A DNA stretch of 64,000 nucleotides from Mycobacterium sp. ELW1 (lineage in GTDB: Bacteria; Actinomycetota; Actinomycetes; Mycobacteriales; Mycobacteriaceae): assembly GCF_008329905.1 (NCBI RefSeq), contig NZ_CP032155.1:6181980-6245979 (forward strand), read 5' to 3'. Below are positions 32,938 through 42,396 of the stretch, piece by piece. The notes beneath the pieces were generated by a model that saw only the letters and a program-made list of their open reading frames with translations, ran no database searches and was not told where the DNA came from. The position numbers and the translations under genes are program-made. Each line of letters begins with the position of its first letter. The first letter of the stretch is position 1.

Positions 32938-33639
32938 ATGGCGATCGATGGGCAGGAGCGAAGCGACCCGGGTAAGAAAACAGCGTTGATCACCGGCGCC
33001 AGTGGCGGGATCGGATCGGCCATCGCCGATGCCCTGGCCCCCACCCACACCCTGCTGCTGGCGGGACGTCCGTCCGATCGTTTGGACGCCGTCGCCGCCC
33101 GTCTCGGTGCCACCACCTGGCCGTTGGACCTCACCGATCCGGACGGGATCGAGGCCGCCGCCGAGCCGCTCGCCGAATTGGACGTGCTGGTCCACAACGC
33201 CGGCGTCGCATACCCGGGCCGGTTCGACGACTCGACGCCCGAGCAGTGGCGGGCCTGTTTCGAGGTCAACGTGACCGGCGCCGTCGCCCTCACCCAGGCG
33301 CTGCTGCCCGCGCTGCGCGCGGCGCGCGGGCACGTCGTGTTCATCAACTCCGGCGCCGGACTGAACGCCTCGCCGGGCCTGGCCGCATACTCGGCGAGCA
33401 AGTTCGCCCAGCGGGCGTTCGCCGATTCACTGCGCGCCGACGTTCCCGAGTTGAGGGTCACCAGCGTGCACCCCGGCCGGGTCGACACCGAGATGCAGCA
33501 GGACCTGGTCGCCTACGAAGGCGGGCAGTACGACCCGGCGAAGTTCCTCAAGCCGGAGACCGTCGCGCGAATCGTCGCCGAGGTGATCGCCAGCCCGCCC
33601 GACGCACACACCCATCAGGTGGTGGTCCGGCCCCGGTGA
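32938..33639 (+). CDS. Short-chain dehydrogenase/reductase
   Basis: 233 residues, a classical SDR. The cofactor loop is LITGASGGIGSAIADAL, HNAGVAYPG corresponds to the NNAG motif, Ser in VVFINSGAGL and YSASK supply the catalytic Ser, Tyr and Lys. Arg in LLLAGRPSDRL favours NADP(H). The first dozen residues (MAIDGQERSDPGKK) are encoded by a short dispersed repeat also found near 31.5 kb. The substrate is unknown. It is convergent with leuS, 17 bp apart. Confidence 0.9.
   Translation: MAIDGQERSDPGKKTALITGASGGIGSAIADALAPTHTLLLAGRPSDRLDAVAARLGATTWPLDLTDPDGIEAAAEPLAELDVLVHNAGVAYPGRFDDSTPEQWRACFEVNVTGAVALTQALLPALRAARGHVVFINSGAGLNASPGLAAYSASKFAQRAFADSLRADVPELRVTSVHPGRVDTEMQQDLVAYEGGQYDPAKFLKPETVARIVAEVIASPPDAHTHQVVVRPR
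32950..32972. repeat. Short dispersed repeat, copy 2 (inside the 5' end of the SDR gene)
   Basis: Agrees at 21 of 23 bases with 31518-31540. Here it encodes part of the SDR N-terminal extension (GQERSDPG) ahead of the conserved fold. Confidence 0.6.
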
Positions 33640-33656
33640 TGTGGGCGCCGAAACCG

Positions 33657-36524
33657 CTAGACGACGAGGTTCACCAGCCGGCCCGGCACCACGATGACCT
33701 TCTTCGGGGTGGCACCGGCCAGGAAGGCCTGGACCTTCTCGTCGGCGAGCGCGGCCGCTTCGAGGCCGGCCTTGTCCGCATCCGCGGCCACGGTGATGCG
33801 TCCGCGGACCTTGCCGTTGACCTGCACCGGGTACTCGACGGTGTCGGTGACCAGGTACTGCGGATCGGCCACCGGAAAAGGTCCGTGCGCCAACGACGTC
33901 GAATGGCCCAGCCGCTGCCAGAGTTCCTCTGCCAGGTGCGGTGACAGCGGCGCGACCATCAGCACCAGCGGCTCCAGCGCCGCCCGCGCACTGACGCCCT
34001 CCTTGGTGAGGTGGTTGGTGTACTCGATCAGCTTGGCGGCGGCGGTGTTGTTGCGCAGGGCCGCGAAGTCCTCGGACACGCCCTCGATCGTCCGGTGCAA
34101 CAGCCGCAGCGTCTCCTCGTCCAGCGCCTCATGCTCGGAAGCCCTTGTCTCACCGGTGGACTCGTCGACCACAAGCCGCCACACCCGCTGCAGGAACCGG
34201 TAGGCGCCGACAACGTCCTTGGTCGCCCAGGGCCGAGACGCCTCCAGCGGGCCCATCGACATCTCGTACACCCGCAGCGTGTCCGCGCCGTAGCCGTCGC
34301 AGATCTCATCCGGGGAGATCGAGTTCTTCAGGCTCTTGCCGATCTTGCCGAACTCCTGGAACACCTCTATTTCGCCGTCCTCACCGGGCAGGAAGAACTT
34401 GCCGTCCCGCTCCACGACGTCGGCGGCCGCCACGTAAGCACCGCGGGAGTCGGTGTAGGCGAACGCCTGGATGTAACCCTGGTTGACCAGGCGGCGGTAC
34501 GGCTCGCGAGAGCTGACATGTCCGAGGTCGTGCAGCACCTTGTGCCAGAAGCGGCAATACAGCAGGTGCAGCACCGCGTGCTCGACACCGCCGACGTAGA
34601 CGTCCACTCCCCCGGGGTCGTCCGGGCCGTGCTCGGCCGGCCGCGGACCCATCCAGTATTGCTCGTTCTCCTTGGCGCAGAACGTATCCGGGTTGTGCGG
34701 GTCCGCGTAGCGCAGCTCGTACCAGGAGCTGCCCGCCCACTGCGGCATCACGTTGGTGTCGCGGGTGTAGGTCTGCAGGCCGTCACCCAGATCCAGCTCG
34801 ACGTGCACCCACTCGTCCGCTTTGTTCAGCGGCGGGGACGGTTCGCTGTCGGCGTCGTCCGGGTCGAACATCACCGGCGAGTAGTCGGCGATGTCGGGCA
34901 GTTCCACCGGAAGTGCCGATTCGGGCAGCGGGTGCGCCCGGCCGTCGGCGTCGTACACGATCGGGAACGGCTCGCCCCAGTACCGCTGCCGCGCGAAAAG
35001 CCAGTCACGCAGTTTGTATTCGACGCGGGCGCGGCCGCGGCCGTCCGCCTCCAGCCGCTCGGTGATCGCCTTCTTGGCGTCCTGGACGGTCAGGCCGTCG
35101 AGGTACTGCGAGTTCACCAGCGCACCGTCACCGGAATACGCGGCCTCGGCGATGTCGCCGCCCGAGATCACTTCCACAATCGGCAGGCCGAACTCTCCTG
35201 CGAACTCCCAGTCGCGCTGGTCGTGCCCCGGCACGGCCATGATCGCGCCGGTGCCGTAGCCGACCAGGACGTAATCGGCGATGAATACCGGAACTTGTTG
35301 TCCGTCAGCCGGATTGGTCGCATACGTGCCGAGGAAGACGCCGGTCTTGGTCTTGTTCTCCTGGCGTTCCAGGTCGGACTTGGCCGCGATCGAGCGCCGA
35401 TAGGCCGCCACCGCCGCGGCCGGGGTGTCGGCACCGTTGGTCCACCGCGGGTCCACCCCGTCGGGCCACTGCGCGGCGGTGAGTTGGTCGACCAGTTCGT
35501 GCTCGGGAGCCAGCACAAGGTAGGTCGCGCCGAACAGGGTGTCGGGCCGGGTGGTGAAGACCTCGATGTCCGCGCCGTCGGCGTCGAACAGCACCGACGC
35601 CCCGGTGGATCGGCCGATCCAATTGCGCTGCATGGTCTTGACCTTCTCCGGCCAATCCAGCACCTCGAGGTCGTCGAGCAGCCGATCGGAGTAGGCGGTG
35701 ATGCGCATCATCCACTGCCGCAACCGCTTCCGGAAGACCGGGAAATTGCCGCGCTCGCTGCGACCGTCGGAGGTGACCTCCTCGTTCGCCAGCACGGTGC
35801 CCAGCCCCGGGCACCAGTTCACCAGCGAATCGGCCAGGTAGACCAGGCGGTAGCCGTCGATGACATCGGCTCGCTCACTCTTGGACAGGGTGGACCACTG
35901 CCTGCCGTCCTCGAGAGTGCGCGCACCGGAATCGAATTCGGCCACCAGATCGGCGATCGGGCGGGCCTTGTTCTGTTCGGCGTCGAACCAGGCGTTGTAG
36001 ATCTGCAGGAAGATCCACTGGGTCCACTTGTAGAAGTCCACGTCGGTGGTCGAGAAACTGCGCCGCTGGTCGTGACCCAGGCCGAGCCTGCCCAGCTGGC
36101 GGCGGAAGTTGACGATATTGGCCTCGGTGCGGATCCGCGGATGGGTGCCGGTCTGGATCGCATACTGCTCGGCGGGTAGGCCGAATGCATCGAAACCCAA
36201 CGCGTGCAACACATTGCGCCCGGTCATGCGGAAGTAGCGCGCATACACATCGGTGGCGATGTAGCCCAGCGGATGCCCGACGTGCAGGCCCTCACCGGAG
36301 GGGTAGGGAAACATGTCCTGGACGAACATCTTGTCGTCGGGAACGGCCGAGCCGTCGGCGGGTGCCAGCGACCCGACCGGGTTCGGCACATTGAAGGTGC
36401 CCCACGACTGCCAGTTGTCCTGCCAGGTGCGCTCGATCCGTCCGGCCAGCTCGGCGGTGTAGCGGAACCGCGGGGTGTCGGCGTCTGCGCTGCCCTGCGG
36501 TGCGGCGGTCGGGGTGTCGGTCAC
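33657..36524 (-). CDS. leuS: Leucyl-tRNA synthetase
   Basis: 955 residues, close to the M. tuberculosis enzyme. The HIGH-type motif is in [16 protein letters not shown], the KMSKS-type loop is [11 protein letters not shown], and the CP1 editing domain includes [13 protein letters not shown] and [10 protein letters not shown]. It charges tRNA-Leu and hydrolyses mischarged norvaline and isoleucine. The GTG at 36524 ([10 protein letters not shown]) is chosen because family members begin close to this point. The frame stays open for another 237 codons upstream, but that part is antisense to the mtc28 gene and is not coding. Corresponds to Rv0041. Confidence 0.97.
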   Translation of the reverse strand: MTDTPTAAPQGSADADTPRFRYTAELAGRIERTWQDNWQSWGTFNVPNPVGSLAPADGSAVPDDKMFVQDMFPYPSGEGLHVGHPLGYIATDVYARYFRMTGRNVLHALGFDAFGLPAEQYAIQTGTHPRIRTEANIVNFRRQLGRLGLGHDQRRSFSTTDVDFYKWTQWIFLQIYNAWFDAEQNKARPIADLVAEFDSGARTLEDGRQWSTLSKSERADVIDGYRLVYLADSLVNWCPGLGTVLANEEVTSDGRSERGNFPVFRKRLRQWMMRITAYSDRLLDDLEVLDWPEKVKTMQRNWIGRSTGASVLFDADGADIEVFTTRPDTLFGATYLVLAPEHELVDQLTAAQWPDGVDPRWTNGADTPAAAVAAYRRSIAAKSDLERQENKTKTGVFLGTYATNPADGQQVPVFIADYVLVGYGTGAIMAVPGHDQRDWEFAGEFGLPIVEVISGGDIAEAAYSGDGALVNSQYLDGLTVQDAKKAITERLEADGRGRARVEYKLRDWLFARQRYWGEPFPIVYDADGRAHPLPESALPVELPDIADYSPVMFDPDDADSEPSPPLNKADEWVHVELDLGDGLQTYTRDTNVMPQWAGSSWYELRYADPHNPDTFCAKENEQYWMGPRPAEHGPDDPGGVDVYVGGVEHAVLHLLYCRFWHKVLHDLGHVSSREPYRRLVNQGYIQAFAYTDSRGAYVAAADVVERDGKFFLPGEDGEIEVFQEFGKIGKSLKNSISPDEICDGYGADTLRVYEMSMGPLEASRPWATKDVVGAYRFLQRVWRLVVDESTGETRASEHEALDEETLRLLHRTIEGVSEDFAALRNNTAAAKLIEYTNHLTKEGVSARAALEPLVLMVAPLSPHLAEELWQRLGHSTSLAHGPFPVADPQYLVTDTVEYPVQVNGKVRGRITVAADADKAGLEAAALADEKVQAFLAGATPKKVIVVPGRLVNLVV

Positions 36525-36747
36525 GAACACAGGGTATAAGGGCCGTTCACGGGTCCACCCCCGCGATAGCGCTGTGTGACCCCGGTCGCACCCTGTGCAA
36601 CGGCCCGGTCTCGGATGGATTGCAGTGCGGTCGACGGTTGGTTCCAGCTCTGTTCCAGCCCTATCCGCCCTCCCCGGCAGGCCGATACAGTCGGCCTCCT
36701 GACAAGGGGCCTCACCTGGCCCAACCGTGTCGAAAAGGACAGCTGCG

Positions 36748-37671
36748 ATGATCACGATTGCCCGTAATTGGCGGGTGGTAGTAGGTGGGATGGCCGCCGG
36801 TACGGCCGCCGTCCTCGGTTTCACCTGCGCGAATGCGTCAGCCGAGCCGGTCGTTCCCGTTCTGCCCGCCCCGGTCACCGTCACCCAGACCGTCACCGTC
36901 GCCCCCGAGGTCGCGGCCGCGAACGCGGCCCCCGCTGCCGTGCCCGCCGCGGCACCGGCTGCCGTCCCCCAGGTTGCCACTGTTCCCCAGGTCGCGGCCC
37001 CGGCCGTCGCGCCGGCAGTGGCCGCACCGGAGACCCTTGTCCCGGCCGCATCCGGCACCCTTGCCGACTTCTTCAAGGACAAGGGCGTCAAGATGGAGCC
37101 GCAGAAGGCCAGCGGCTTCACCGCGCTCAACCTGGTGCTGCCGATGCCGCGTGGCTGGACCGTCGTACCCGACCCGAACGTCCCGGACGCGTTCACCGTG
37201 CTCGCCGACCGGCTCGGCGGCGACGGGCTGTACACCTCGAACGCACAGCTGAAGGTCTACAAGCTGGTCGGCGACTTCGACCCGAAGGAAGCCATCACCC
37301 ACGGCTACGTGGACAGCCAGCAGCTGTTCAACTGGCAGGCCACCGACGCCTCGCTGGCCGATTTCGGCGGCTTCCCGTCCTCGCTGATCGAGGGCACCTA
37401 CCGCGAGAACGACATGACGCTGAACACCTCGCGCCGCCACGTCATCGCCCAGTCCGGCCCGGACCGCTACCTGGTGTCGCTCTACGTGACGACCGCCGCC
37501 AACCAGGTGGTGGCCACCGCTGATGCGACCGACGCCATCGTCAACGGCTTCCGGGTCGCGTCGCCGACGGCCGCCCCGGCCCCGGCTCCCGCGCCCGCCG
37601 CGGCACCGCTGACCGATGCGTCGGCGCCGGCCCCGGCCGTCCTCCCCGCGGTGCCCGCTCTACCGCGCTGA
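36748..37671 (+). CDS. mtc28: Secreted proline-rich 28 kDa antigen (Mtc28, LpqN/LpqT family)
   Basis: 307 residues. A signal peptide ([23 protein letters not shown]) is followed by an Ala/Pro/Val low-complexity stretch of about 85 residues. The LpqN-type domain then covers about residues 105-265 ([48 protein letters not shown]), and a short Pro/Ala tail ends the protein. It is exported to the wall or medium and is a known T-cell antigen in M. tuberculosis (Rv0040c). Its biochemical role is unknown. It is divergent from leuS with about 220 bp between the starts. Confidence 0.9.
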   Translation: MITIARNWRVVVGGMAAGTAAVLGFTCANASAEPVVPVLPAPVTVTQTVTVAPEVAAANAAPAAVPAAAPAAVPQVATVPQVAAPAVAPAVAAPETLVPAASGTLADFFKDKGVKMEPQKASGFTALNLVLPMPRGWTVVPDPNVPDAFTVLADRLGGDGLYTSNAQLKVYKLVGDFDPKEAITHGYVDSQQLFNWQATDASLADFGGFPSSLIEGTYRENDMTLNTSRRHVIAQSGPDRYLVSLYVTTAANQVVATADATDAIVNGFRVASPTAAPAPAPAPAAAPLTDASAPAPAVLPAVPALPR

Positions 37672-37682
37672 ACCCGGGCTCG

Positions 37683-37688
37683 TATTGT
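37683..37688 (+). promoter_or_regulatory. -10 element of the Rv0039c-like gene, leaderless layout
   Basis: TATTGT fits TANNNT and ends six bases before the ATG at 37695. Confidence 0.5.
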
Positions 37689-37694
37689 GGCCCC

Positions 37695-38039
37695 ATGTTC
37701 ATCGTCGGCCTGGTGTGCCTGGGAATGGCCGTCCTCGTCGGCGGCTCGGGCGCGTGGACGCTGACCCGGCCGCCCGGCGCTGACGTCACCGCACAGGTGA
37801 TGCGTGCAGTCGCGCCGACCCAACTGGCCGCGGCCGTCATGCTGGCCGCGGGCGGGGCAGTCGCCCTCGCGGCACCGGCTCGCACCGGGCTGCTGGTGCT
37901 GATCGTCTGCGTTATCGGCGCTGTCGGAACGATCGGCGCCGGCTCCTGGCAAGGCGCCCGATACGCTGCCCGTCGAGAAGCTCAGGCCGGCGGCGGCTGC
38001 GCGGGCAGCTGCGCGAGCTGCACGCTGTCCTGCAAGTGA
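37695..38039 (+). CDS. Small membrane protein with cysteine-rich tail (Rv0039c-like)
   Basis: 114 residues with three hydrophobic segments (MFIVGLVCLGMAVLVGGSGA, QLAAAVMLAAGGAVALAAPA, LLVLIVCVIGAVGTIGAG). The C-terminus GGGCAGSCASCTLSCK packs four cysteines into 13 residues, which could bind a metal or form disulfides. It lies 16 bp upstream of an SBF-like transporter gene, so both may act together. No function is known. Confidence 0.82.
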   Translation: MFIVGLVCLGMAVLVGGSGAWTLTRPPGADVTAQVMRAVAPTQLAAAVMLAAGGAVALAAPARTGLLVLIVCVIGAVGTIGAGSWQGARYAARREAQAGGGCAGSCASCTLSCK

Positions 38040-38055
38040 GCCGCTCAGCGAGCTG

Positions 38056-39042
38056 ATGGGGGCGGTGCGTCGCGGCGTCGGAGTCGACACGTTCCTGCTG
38101 CTGCTCGTCGCGGTGGTCGCGCTGGCCACCCTGCTGCCCGCCCGAGGGACGGCGGCCGATGCCCTGTCGCTGGCCACCAAGATCGTCATCGCCCTGCTGT
38201 TCCTGCTGTACGGCGCACGGCTCTCACCACAGCAGGCGTGGCACGGGGTGCGGCAGTGGAAGCTGCACCTGCTGGTTCTGGCCACCACGTTCGTGGTGTT
38301 CCCGCTGCTCGGACTCGCGGCCCGCGCGCTGGTTCCGTCGGTGCTGACCGACGATCTGTATACCGGCGTGCTGTTCCTGTGCCTGGTGCCCTCGACGGTG
38401 CAGTCCTCGATCGCATTCACCTCGATGGCACGCGGGCACGTGTCGGCGGCGATCGTCAGCGCGTCGCTGTCCAACATCGTCGGAGTGTTTCTCACACCAC
38501 TGCTCGTTCTGGTGCTGATGCCGCTCGGCGGTGCACCCCGGGTCGACGGGTCGGCGGTGGGAGACATCGTGCTGCAGCTGCTGGCGCCGTTCGCGGTCGG
38601 TCAGCTGCTGCGCCGGTGGTTGGCGCCGATGGTGACCCGGCACGCGGTGCTGACCAAGGTGGTCGACCGCGGCTCGATCCTGCTGATCGTCTACGCCGCG
38701 TTCTCGGTCGGGATGACCGAGCACATCTGGAGCAGCATTCAGCCGTGGCGGGTGGTGGCGGTCGCCGCGGTCAGCGCGGTGCTACTGACCGTGGTGCTGG
38801 CCTTCACGTGGATCACCGGCAGGCTGGCCCGGCTGGATCGTGCGGATGCGATCGTGCTGTTGTTCTGCGGGTCGAAGAAGAGTCTGGCCTCCGGGCTGCC
38901 CATGGCGCTGGTGTTGTTCCCGGCCGCCAGCGTGGGCGTGATCATGTTGCCGCTGATGCTGTTTCACCAGATCCAGCTGTTCGTCTGTGCGGTGATCGCC
39001 GCGAGACTGGGTCGCGGCGCGACGGCGGTCAGTTCCGGCTGA
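38056..39042 (+). CDS. SBF-like (bile acid:sodium symporter family) transporter
   Basis: 328 residues with about ten TM segments, for example FLLLLVAVVALATLLPARG, IVIALLFLLYGARLSPQQAW, LVPSTVQSSIAFTSMARGHVSAA with the conserved substrate-site residues of the family, and FCGSKKSLASGLPMALVLFP. This matches the PF13593/YfeH type. Related proteins export organic anions or arsenite, and none of these can be assigned. It follows the cysteine-tailed membrane protein. The gene end overlaps the end of the convergent YqgE gene by 14 bp. Confidence 0.87.
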   Translation: MGAVRRGVGVDTFLLLLVAVVALATLLPARGTAADALSLATKIVIALLFLLYGARLSPQQAWHGVRQWKLHLLVLATTFVVFPLLGLAARALVPSVLTDDLYTGVLFLCLVPSTVQSSIAFTSMARGHVSAAIVSASLSNIVGVFLTPLLVLVLMPLGGAPRVDGSAVGDIVLQLLAPFAVGQLLRRWLAPMVTRHAVLTKVVDRGSILLIVYAAFSVGMTEHIWSSIQPWRVVAVAAVSAVLLTVVLAFTWITGRLARLDRADAIVLLFCGSKKSLASGLPMALVLFPAASVGVIMLPLMLFHQIQLFVCAVIAARLGRGATAVSSG

Positions 39043-39634
39043 CGTCGATCGGATGCGTCGCCAGCAGTGACAGCGGCAACGGCTGGCGACGCAACACCCG
39101 CGACCACAAGTCCACCCGCTGCTCGACCAGTACATCGGAAGGCAACGCGGACAACACAATCCAGTCATCGCGCTCGATCTCGCCCTCCAGCTGGCCGATG
39201 GTCCAGCCGGAGTAGCCGGCGAAGATCCGCACTCCCTCGACGGCCGGGGCGATCAGATCGGGGTCGGCGTCCAGGTCGATCATCACCATGCGGCCCGCGA
39301 CATGGCGCAGACCGGGCATGCCCTGAGGGTCGGTGCCCACCCGCAGCGTGCCCAGGCACAGTGCGGCATCGCGTTTCACCGGCCCGCCGATGAACATCGT
39401 CTTGGGTTTGGCGGCCAGTTTCGACCACTGCGGCAACACGTTGTAGACGGCGGTCTCGCTGGGACGGTTGAGCACCACACCCAAAGTGCCGCCGTCGTTG
39501 TGCTCGACGACGTAGATCACGCTGCGCCGAAACGTCGGCTCCATGAGGTCGGTGTTGGCCAGCAGCAACGTTCCCGGTCGCACGCGGTTCGCCGCAGGCG
39601 CGATGAAGTCTTCGGGGTCCTCAGACTGTGCCAC
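39029..39634 (-). CDS. YqgE/AlgH family protein
   Basis: 201 residues. The DUF179 pattern is clear: RPGTLLLANTDLMEPTFRRSVIYVVEHNDGGTLGVVLNRPSE near the N-terminus and FAGYSGWTIGQLEGEIERDDW near the C-terminus. The family is widespread in bacteria with no settled function. Corresponds to Rv0038. The start is a GTG (VAQSEDPEDF). It is divergent from the MFS gene and convergent with the SBF transporter gene. Confidence 0.93.
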   Translation of the reverse strand: MAQSEDPEDFIAPAANRVRPGTLLLANTDLMEPTFRRSVIYVVEHNDGGTLGVVLNRPSETAVYNVLPQWSKLAAKPKTMFIGGPVKRDAALCLGTLRVGTDPQGMPGLRHVAGRMVMIDLDADPDLIAPAVEGVRIFAGYSGWTIGQLEGEIERDDWIVLSALPSDVLVEQRVDLWSRVLRRQPLPLSLLATHPIDVSRN

Positions 39635-39692
39635 CCCACCATCATGGCATCAGGTAGGTGTTGCTGTGGTAACGGGCGCGTGTGGATATTTG

Positions 39693-39698
39693 TACTGT
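39693..39698 (+). promoter_or_regulatory. -10 element of the MFS gene, leaderless layout
   Basis: TACTGT fits TANNNT and ends seven bases before the ATG at 39706, supporting that start over one eight codons upstream. Confidence 0.5.
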
Positions 39699-39705
39699 TG
39701 GTCCG

Positions 39706-40977
39706 ATGGCCGACGCCCGCGCACCCGGTTCGCTCTGGCGATCCGTGCGCAGCCTGCCCGAGTTCTGGCGATTGCTCGAGCTGCGGACCGCCAGTCAGTT
39801 CGGTGACGGGCTGTTTCAGGCCGGGCTCGCCGGCGGCCTGTTGTTCAACCCGGAACGGGCGGCCGATCCGTGGGCGGTGGCCGGGGCGTTCGCGGTGTTG
39901 TTCCTGCCGTATTCGATCGTCGGCCCGTTCGCCGGGGCGCTGCTGGACCGCTGGGATCGCCGGGCGGTGCTGGTCGCGGCGAACCTGGCCAGGCTGGTGT
40001 TGGTTGTCGGCGTCGCTGTGCTGCTGGCCGTCGGGGCCAGTGACCTGACCGTGCTGTGCGGCGCGCTGATCGTCAACGGGTTCAGCCGGTTCGTCACCTC
40101 AGGACTCTCGGCCGCGCTGCCGCACGTCGTGCCGCGCCAGTCGGTCGTGGTGATGAACTCCGTCGCGACGGCCACCGGAGCCACCGCCACGTTCCTCGGC
40201 GCGAACTTCATGCTGTTGCCGCGCTGGCTGTTTGGCTCCGGCGACGCGGGCGCGGCCACCATCATGTCGATGGTGGCGGTTCCGATCGCGGTCGCGTTTG
40301 TGCTGTCGCTGCGGTTCCCACGGCACGTGCTCGGGCCTGACGACACCGCACGCGCCGTGCACGGTTCGGTGTTCTACGCCGTCACCACCGGGTGGATCTA
40401 CGGCGCGCGCACCGTGTTGACCACGCCCACCGTGGCGGCCACACTGTCCGGCCTCGCCAGCCACCGGATGGTGTTCGGCATCAACACCCTGCTGGTGCTG
40501 GTCATCGTGCGGCACAGCGACACCCAGGCCGTCGGTGGTCTGGGCACCGCCGTCATCTTCGTCGCGGCCACCGGCGGCGGCGCGTTCCTGGCCAACGTGC
40601 TGGCCCCGATGTCGATCGAGCGGTGGGGCCGGTACGCGACCGCCAACGGGGCGTTGGGGTGTGCGGCGGTCATTCAGCTGGCCGGCGCGACCCTGCAGTT
40701 GGTGGTGATGATCGTGTGCGGGTTCCTGCTCGGGCTGGCCGGCCAGATCGTCAAGCTGTGCGCCGACACCGCCATGCAGATCGACGTCGACGACGCGCTG
40801 CGCGGACATGTGTTCGCCGTACAGGATTCGTTGTTCTGGGTGTCGTTCATCGCAGCGATCACCTTCGCCGCCGCGGTGGTGCCGGCCGACGGCCATTCCG
40901 CCGTCCTGGCCTTGATCGGCTCGGCGGTCTATCTCGTCGGCCTGGCAGTGCACAGCGCGGTCGGGCGCCGTACCTGA
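39706..40977 (+). CDS. Major facilitator superfamily transporter
   Basis: 423 residues, about 12 TM segments. [25 protein letters not shown] is the MFS motif A loop after TM2, and a second, weaker copy occurs in the C-terminal half. It is similar to the Rv0037c group of putative exporters. Starts with [13 protein letters not shown] after a leaderless-type promoter. The substrate is unknown. Confidence 0.9.
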   Translation: MADARAPGSLWRSVRSLPEFWRLLELRTASQFGDGLFQAGLAGGLLFNPERAADPWAVAGAFAVLFLPYSIVGPFAGALLDRWDRRAVLVAANLARLVLVVGVAVLLAVGASDLTVLCGALIVNGFSRFVTSGLSAALPHVVPRQSVVVMNSVATATGATATFLGANFMLLPRWLFGSGDAGAATIMSMVAVPIAVAFVLSLRFPRHVLGPDDTARAVHGSVFYAVTTGWIYGARTVLTTPTVAATLSGLASHRMVFGINTLLVLVIVRHSDTQAVGGLGTAVIFVAATGGGAFLANVLAPMSIERWGRYATANGALGCAAVIQLAGATLQLVVMIVCGFLLGLAGQIVKLCADTAMQIDVDDALRGHVFAVQDSLFWVSFIAAITFAAAVVPADGHSAVLALIGSAVYLVGLAVHSAVGRRT

Positions 40978-40992
40978 TTCGGGGACTGGGTC

Positions 40993-40998
40993 TAGGTT
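40993..40998 (+). promoter_or_regulatory. -10 element of the TIGR03084-type gene, leaderless layout
   Basis: TAGGTT fits TANNNT and ends six bases before the ATG at 41005. Confidence 0.5.
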
Positions 40999-41004
40999 CG
41001 ATCC

Positions 41005-41778
41005 ATGGCAGCCGCGGATCCGATCATCGACGACCTTCGCGACGAGAGCGACGCCCTCGACGCCCTCGTCGCGCCCCTGGATCCGCCCGGCTGGGCGCAG
41101 CCCACACCGGCGCCCGGCTGGACCATCGCCCACCAGATCGCGCACCTGCTGTGGACCGATCGGGCGTCGCTGCTGTCGATCACCGACGAGCCCGCGTTCG
41201 GTGATCTGCTCACCGCGGCGCAGGCCGACCCGTCGGGCTTCGTCGACAAAGCCGCCGAAGAGCTGGCGCTCACCCCGCCCGTGCAGCTGCTGGCGCAGTG
41301 GCGAGACACCCGCATCCAGCTGCACGCCGCGCTGCGCGGGGTGGCCGACGGCCGCAAGCTGGTCTGGTTCGGCCCGCCGATGAGCGCACCGTCGATGGCC
41401 ACCGCCCGACTGATGGAAACCTGGGCGCACGGCCTCGACGTAGCCGACGCTCTGGGTGTCGTGGTCGCGCCGACGGCCCGGCTGAAGTCGATCGCCCACC
41501 TCGGTGTGCGCACTCGCGACTTCGCGTTTACCGTCCACGGGCTGACCCCGCCGGCCGAGCCGTTCCGCGTCGAACTGACGGCGCCCGACGGCAGCTGCTG
41601 GGCGTGGGGCCCCGAGGACGCGGCCCAACGCGTCACCGGGTCGGCGCTCGACTTCTGCTACCTGGTCACCCAGCGCAGGCCGAGCCGCGAGCTCGACGTT
41701 GTCGCCGAAGGAGCCGATGCCGCAAAGTGGCTCGGCATCGCGCAGGCCTTCGCCGGGCCGCCCGGCCAGGGACGCTGA
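41005..41778 (+). CDS. TIGR03084-type DinB/maleylpyruvate isomerase-like protein
   Basis: 257 residues. The DinB-like four-helix bundle shows its metal-binding histidines in [15 protein letters not shown] and [15 protein letters not shown]. The C-terminal part ([22 protein letters not shown]) is the domain typical of the mycothiol-dependent branch. Proteins of this fold often use mycothiol for isomerase or transfer reactions; the substrate is unknown. Corresponds to Rv0036c and marks the edge of the Rv0036c-Rv0058 block in this window. Confidence 0.88.
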   Translation: MAAADPIIDDLRDESDALDALVAPLDPPGWAQPTPAPGWTIAHQIAHLLWTDRASLLSITDEPAFGDLLTAAQADPSGFVDKAAEELALTPPVQLLAQWRDTRIQLHAALRGVADGRKLVWFGPPMSAPSMATARLMETWAHGLDVADALGVVVAPTARLKSIAHLGVRTRDFAFTVHGLTPPAEPFRVELTAPDGSCWAWGPEDAAQRVTGSALDFCYLVTQRRPSRELDVVAEGADAAKWLGIAQAFAGPPGQGR

Positions 41779-41806
41779 CGTACCGGCCGATCGTTGCTTT
41801 GGGCAG

Positions 41807-41812
41807 TATTAT
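41807..41812 (+). promoter_or_regulatory. -10 element of the lipoprotein / GGDEF-EAL operon, leaderless layout
   Basis: TATTAT, a strong match to TANNNT, ends eight bases before the ATG at 41821. Confidence 0.5.
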
Positions 41813-41820
41813 CGCCGTTC

Positions 41821-42396
41821 ATGCGCAACCGCCTCCTGGCCGCCATCGCGGCGGGGACGGTCGGCATTGCGGTCGGCGGGTGTGCGACCAGTCCCGCCCC
41901 GGCCCACCCCTACTCGGCCGCGGCGGAGTCGGAGTCCGACCAGGGGCGCAACCCCTACACCGCCGGGACCGTCGACCCCCCGGCTCCGAATGCACCGGTG
42001 CTCACCGTGACCGGCGGGGCGACGCCGCTGTCGCTGACCATCGACCAGCTCAATGCGATGGGCAACGCGACGATCTCGATCGACGAACCCTTCGTCAACA
42101 AGCGCGAGACGTACAGCGGTGTGCCGCTGGCCATCGTGCTCGCCAAAGCCGGAATTCCCGACACCGCAACGATCGACACCGACGCGATCGACCACTACCA
42201 CTACGTCAGCGTCGTCAAACCGATGATCGACTCGCAGGCCCTGATCGCCACCCAGCGTGACGGCGGGCCCATTCCCTACGACCAGGGCGGGCCCATCCGG
42301 ATCGTGTTCCCCGACCGCACCCCGCTGTCGTCGGTCCTCGAAGCCTGGAACTGGAGCCTGACGTCGATCACGGTGAAGCACCCGGCCGGCTCGTGA
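41821..42396 (+). CDS. Lipoprotein with molybdopterin-binding-oxidoreductase-like domain
   Basis: 191 residues. The signal peptide ends in a lipobox (AVGGCATS), so the mature protein is anchored outside the membrane. The body resembles the sulfite-oxidase/molybdopterin-binding fold (LTIDQLNAMGNATISI, RETYSGVPLAIVLAKAGI, GGPIRIVFPD), but I see no cofactor Cys ligand, so catalysis is doubtful. The stop overlaps the start of the GGDEF-EAL gene (GTGA). It may act as the external ligand-binding partner of that protein, which is an inference from the coupling. Confidence 0.78.
   Translation: MRNRLLAAIAAGTVGIAVGGCATSPAPAHPYSAAAESESDQGRNPYTAGTVDPPAPNAPVLTVTGGATPLSLTIDQLNAMGNATISIDEPFVNKRETYSGVPLAIVLAKAGIPDTATIDTDAIDHYHYVSVVKPMIDSQALIATQRDGGPIPYDQGGPIRIVFPDRTPLSSVLEAWNWSLTSITVKHPAGS

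Noticed and set aside
34011..36179. A 722-codon open frame opposite leuS
   Set aside because: It is a mirror of leuS codon bias with Arg/Val/Gly-rich, domain-free sequence; leuS on the other strand is certain.
36525..37235. A 237-codon N-terminal extension of leuS in the same frame
   Set aside because: It lies antisense to the clearly coding mtc28 gene, is not conserved in LeuS and begins far upstream of the family start.
40099..41628. A 509-codon open frame opposite the MFS and TIGR03084-type genes
   Set aside because: It spans two well-supported genes and an intergenic promoter and has no recognisable domain.
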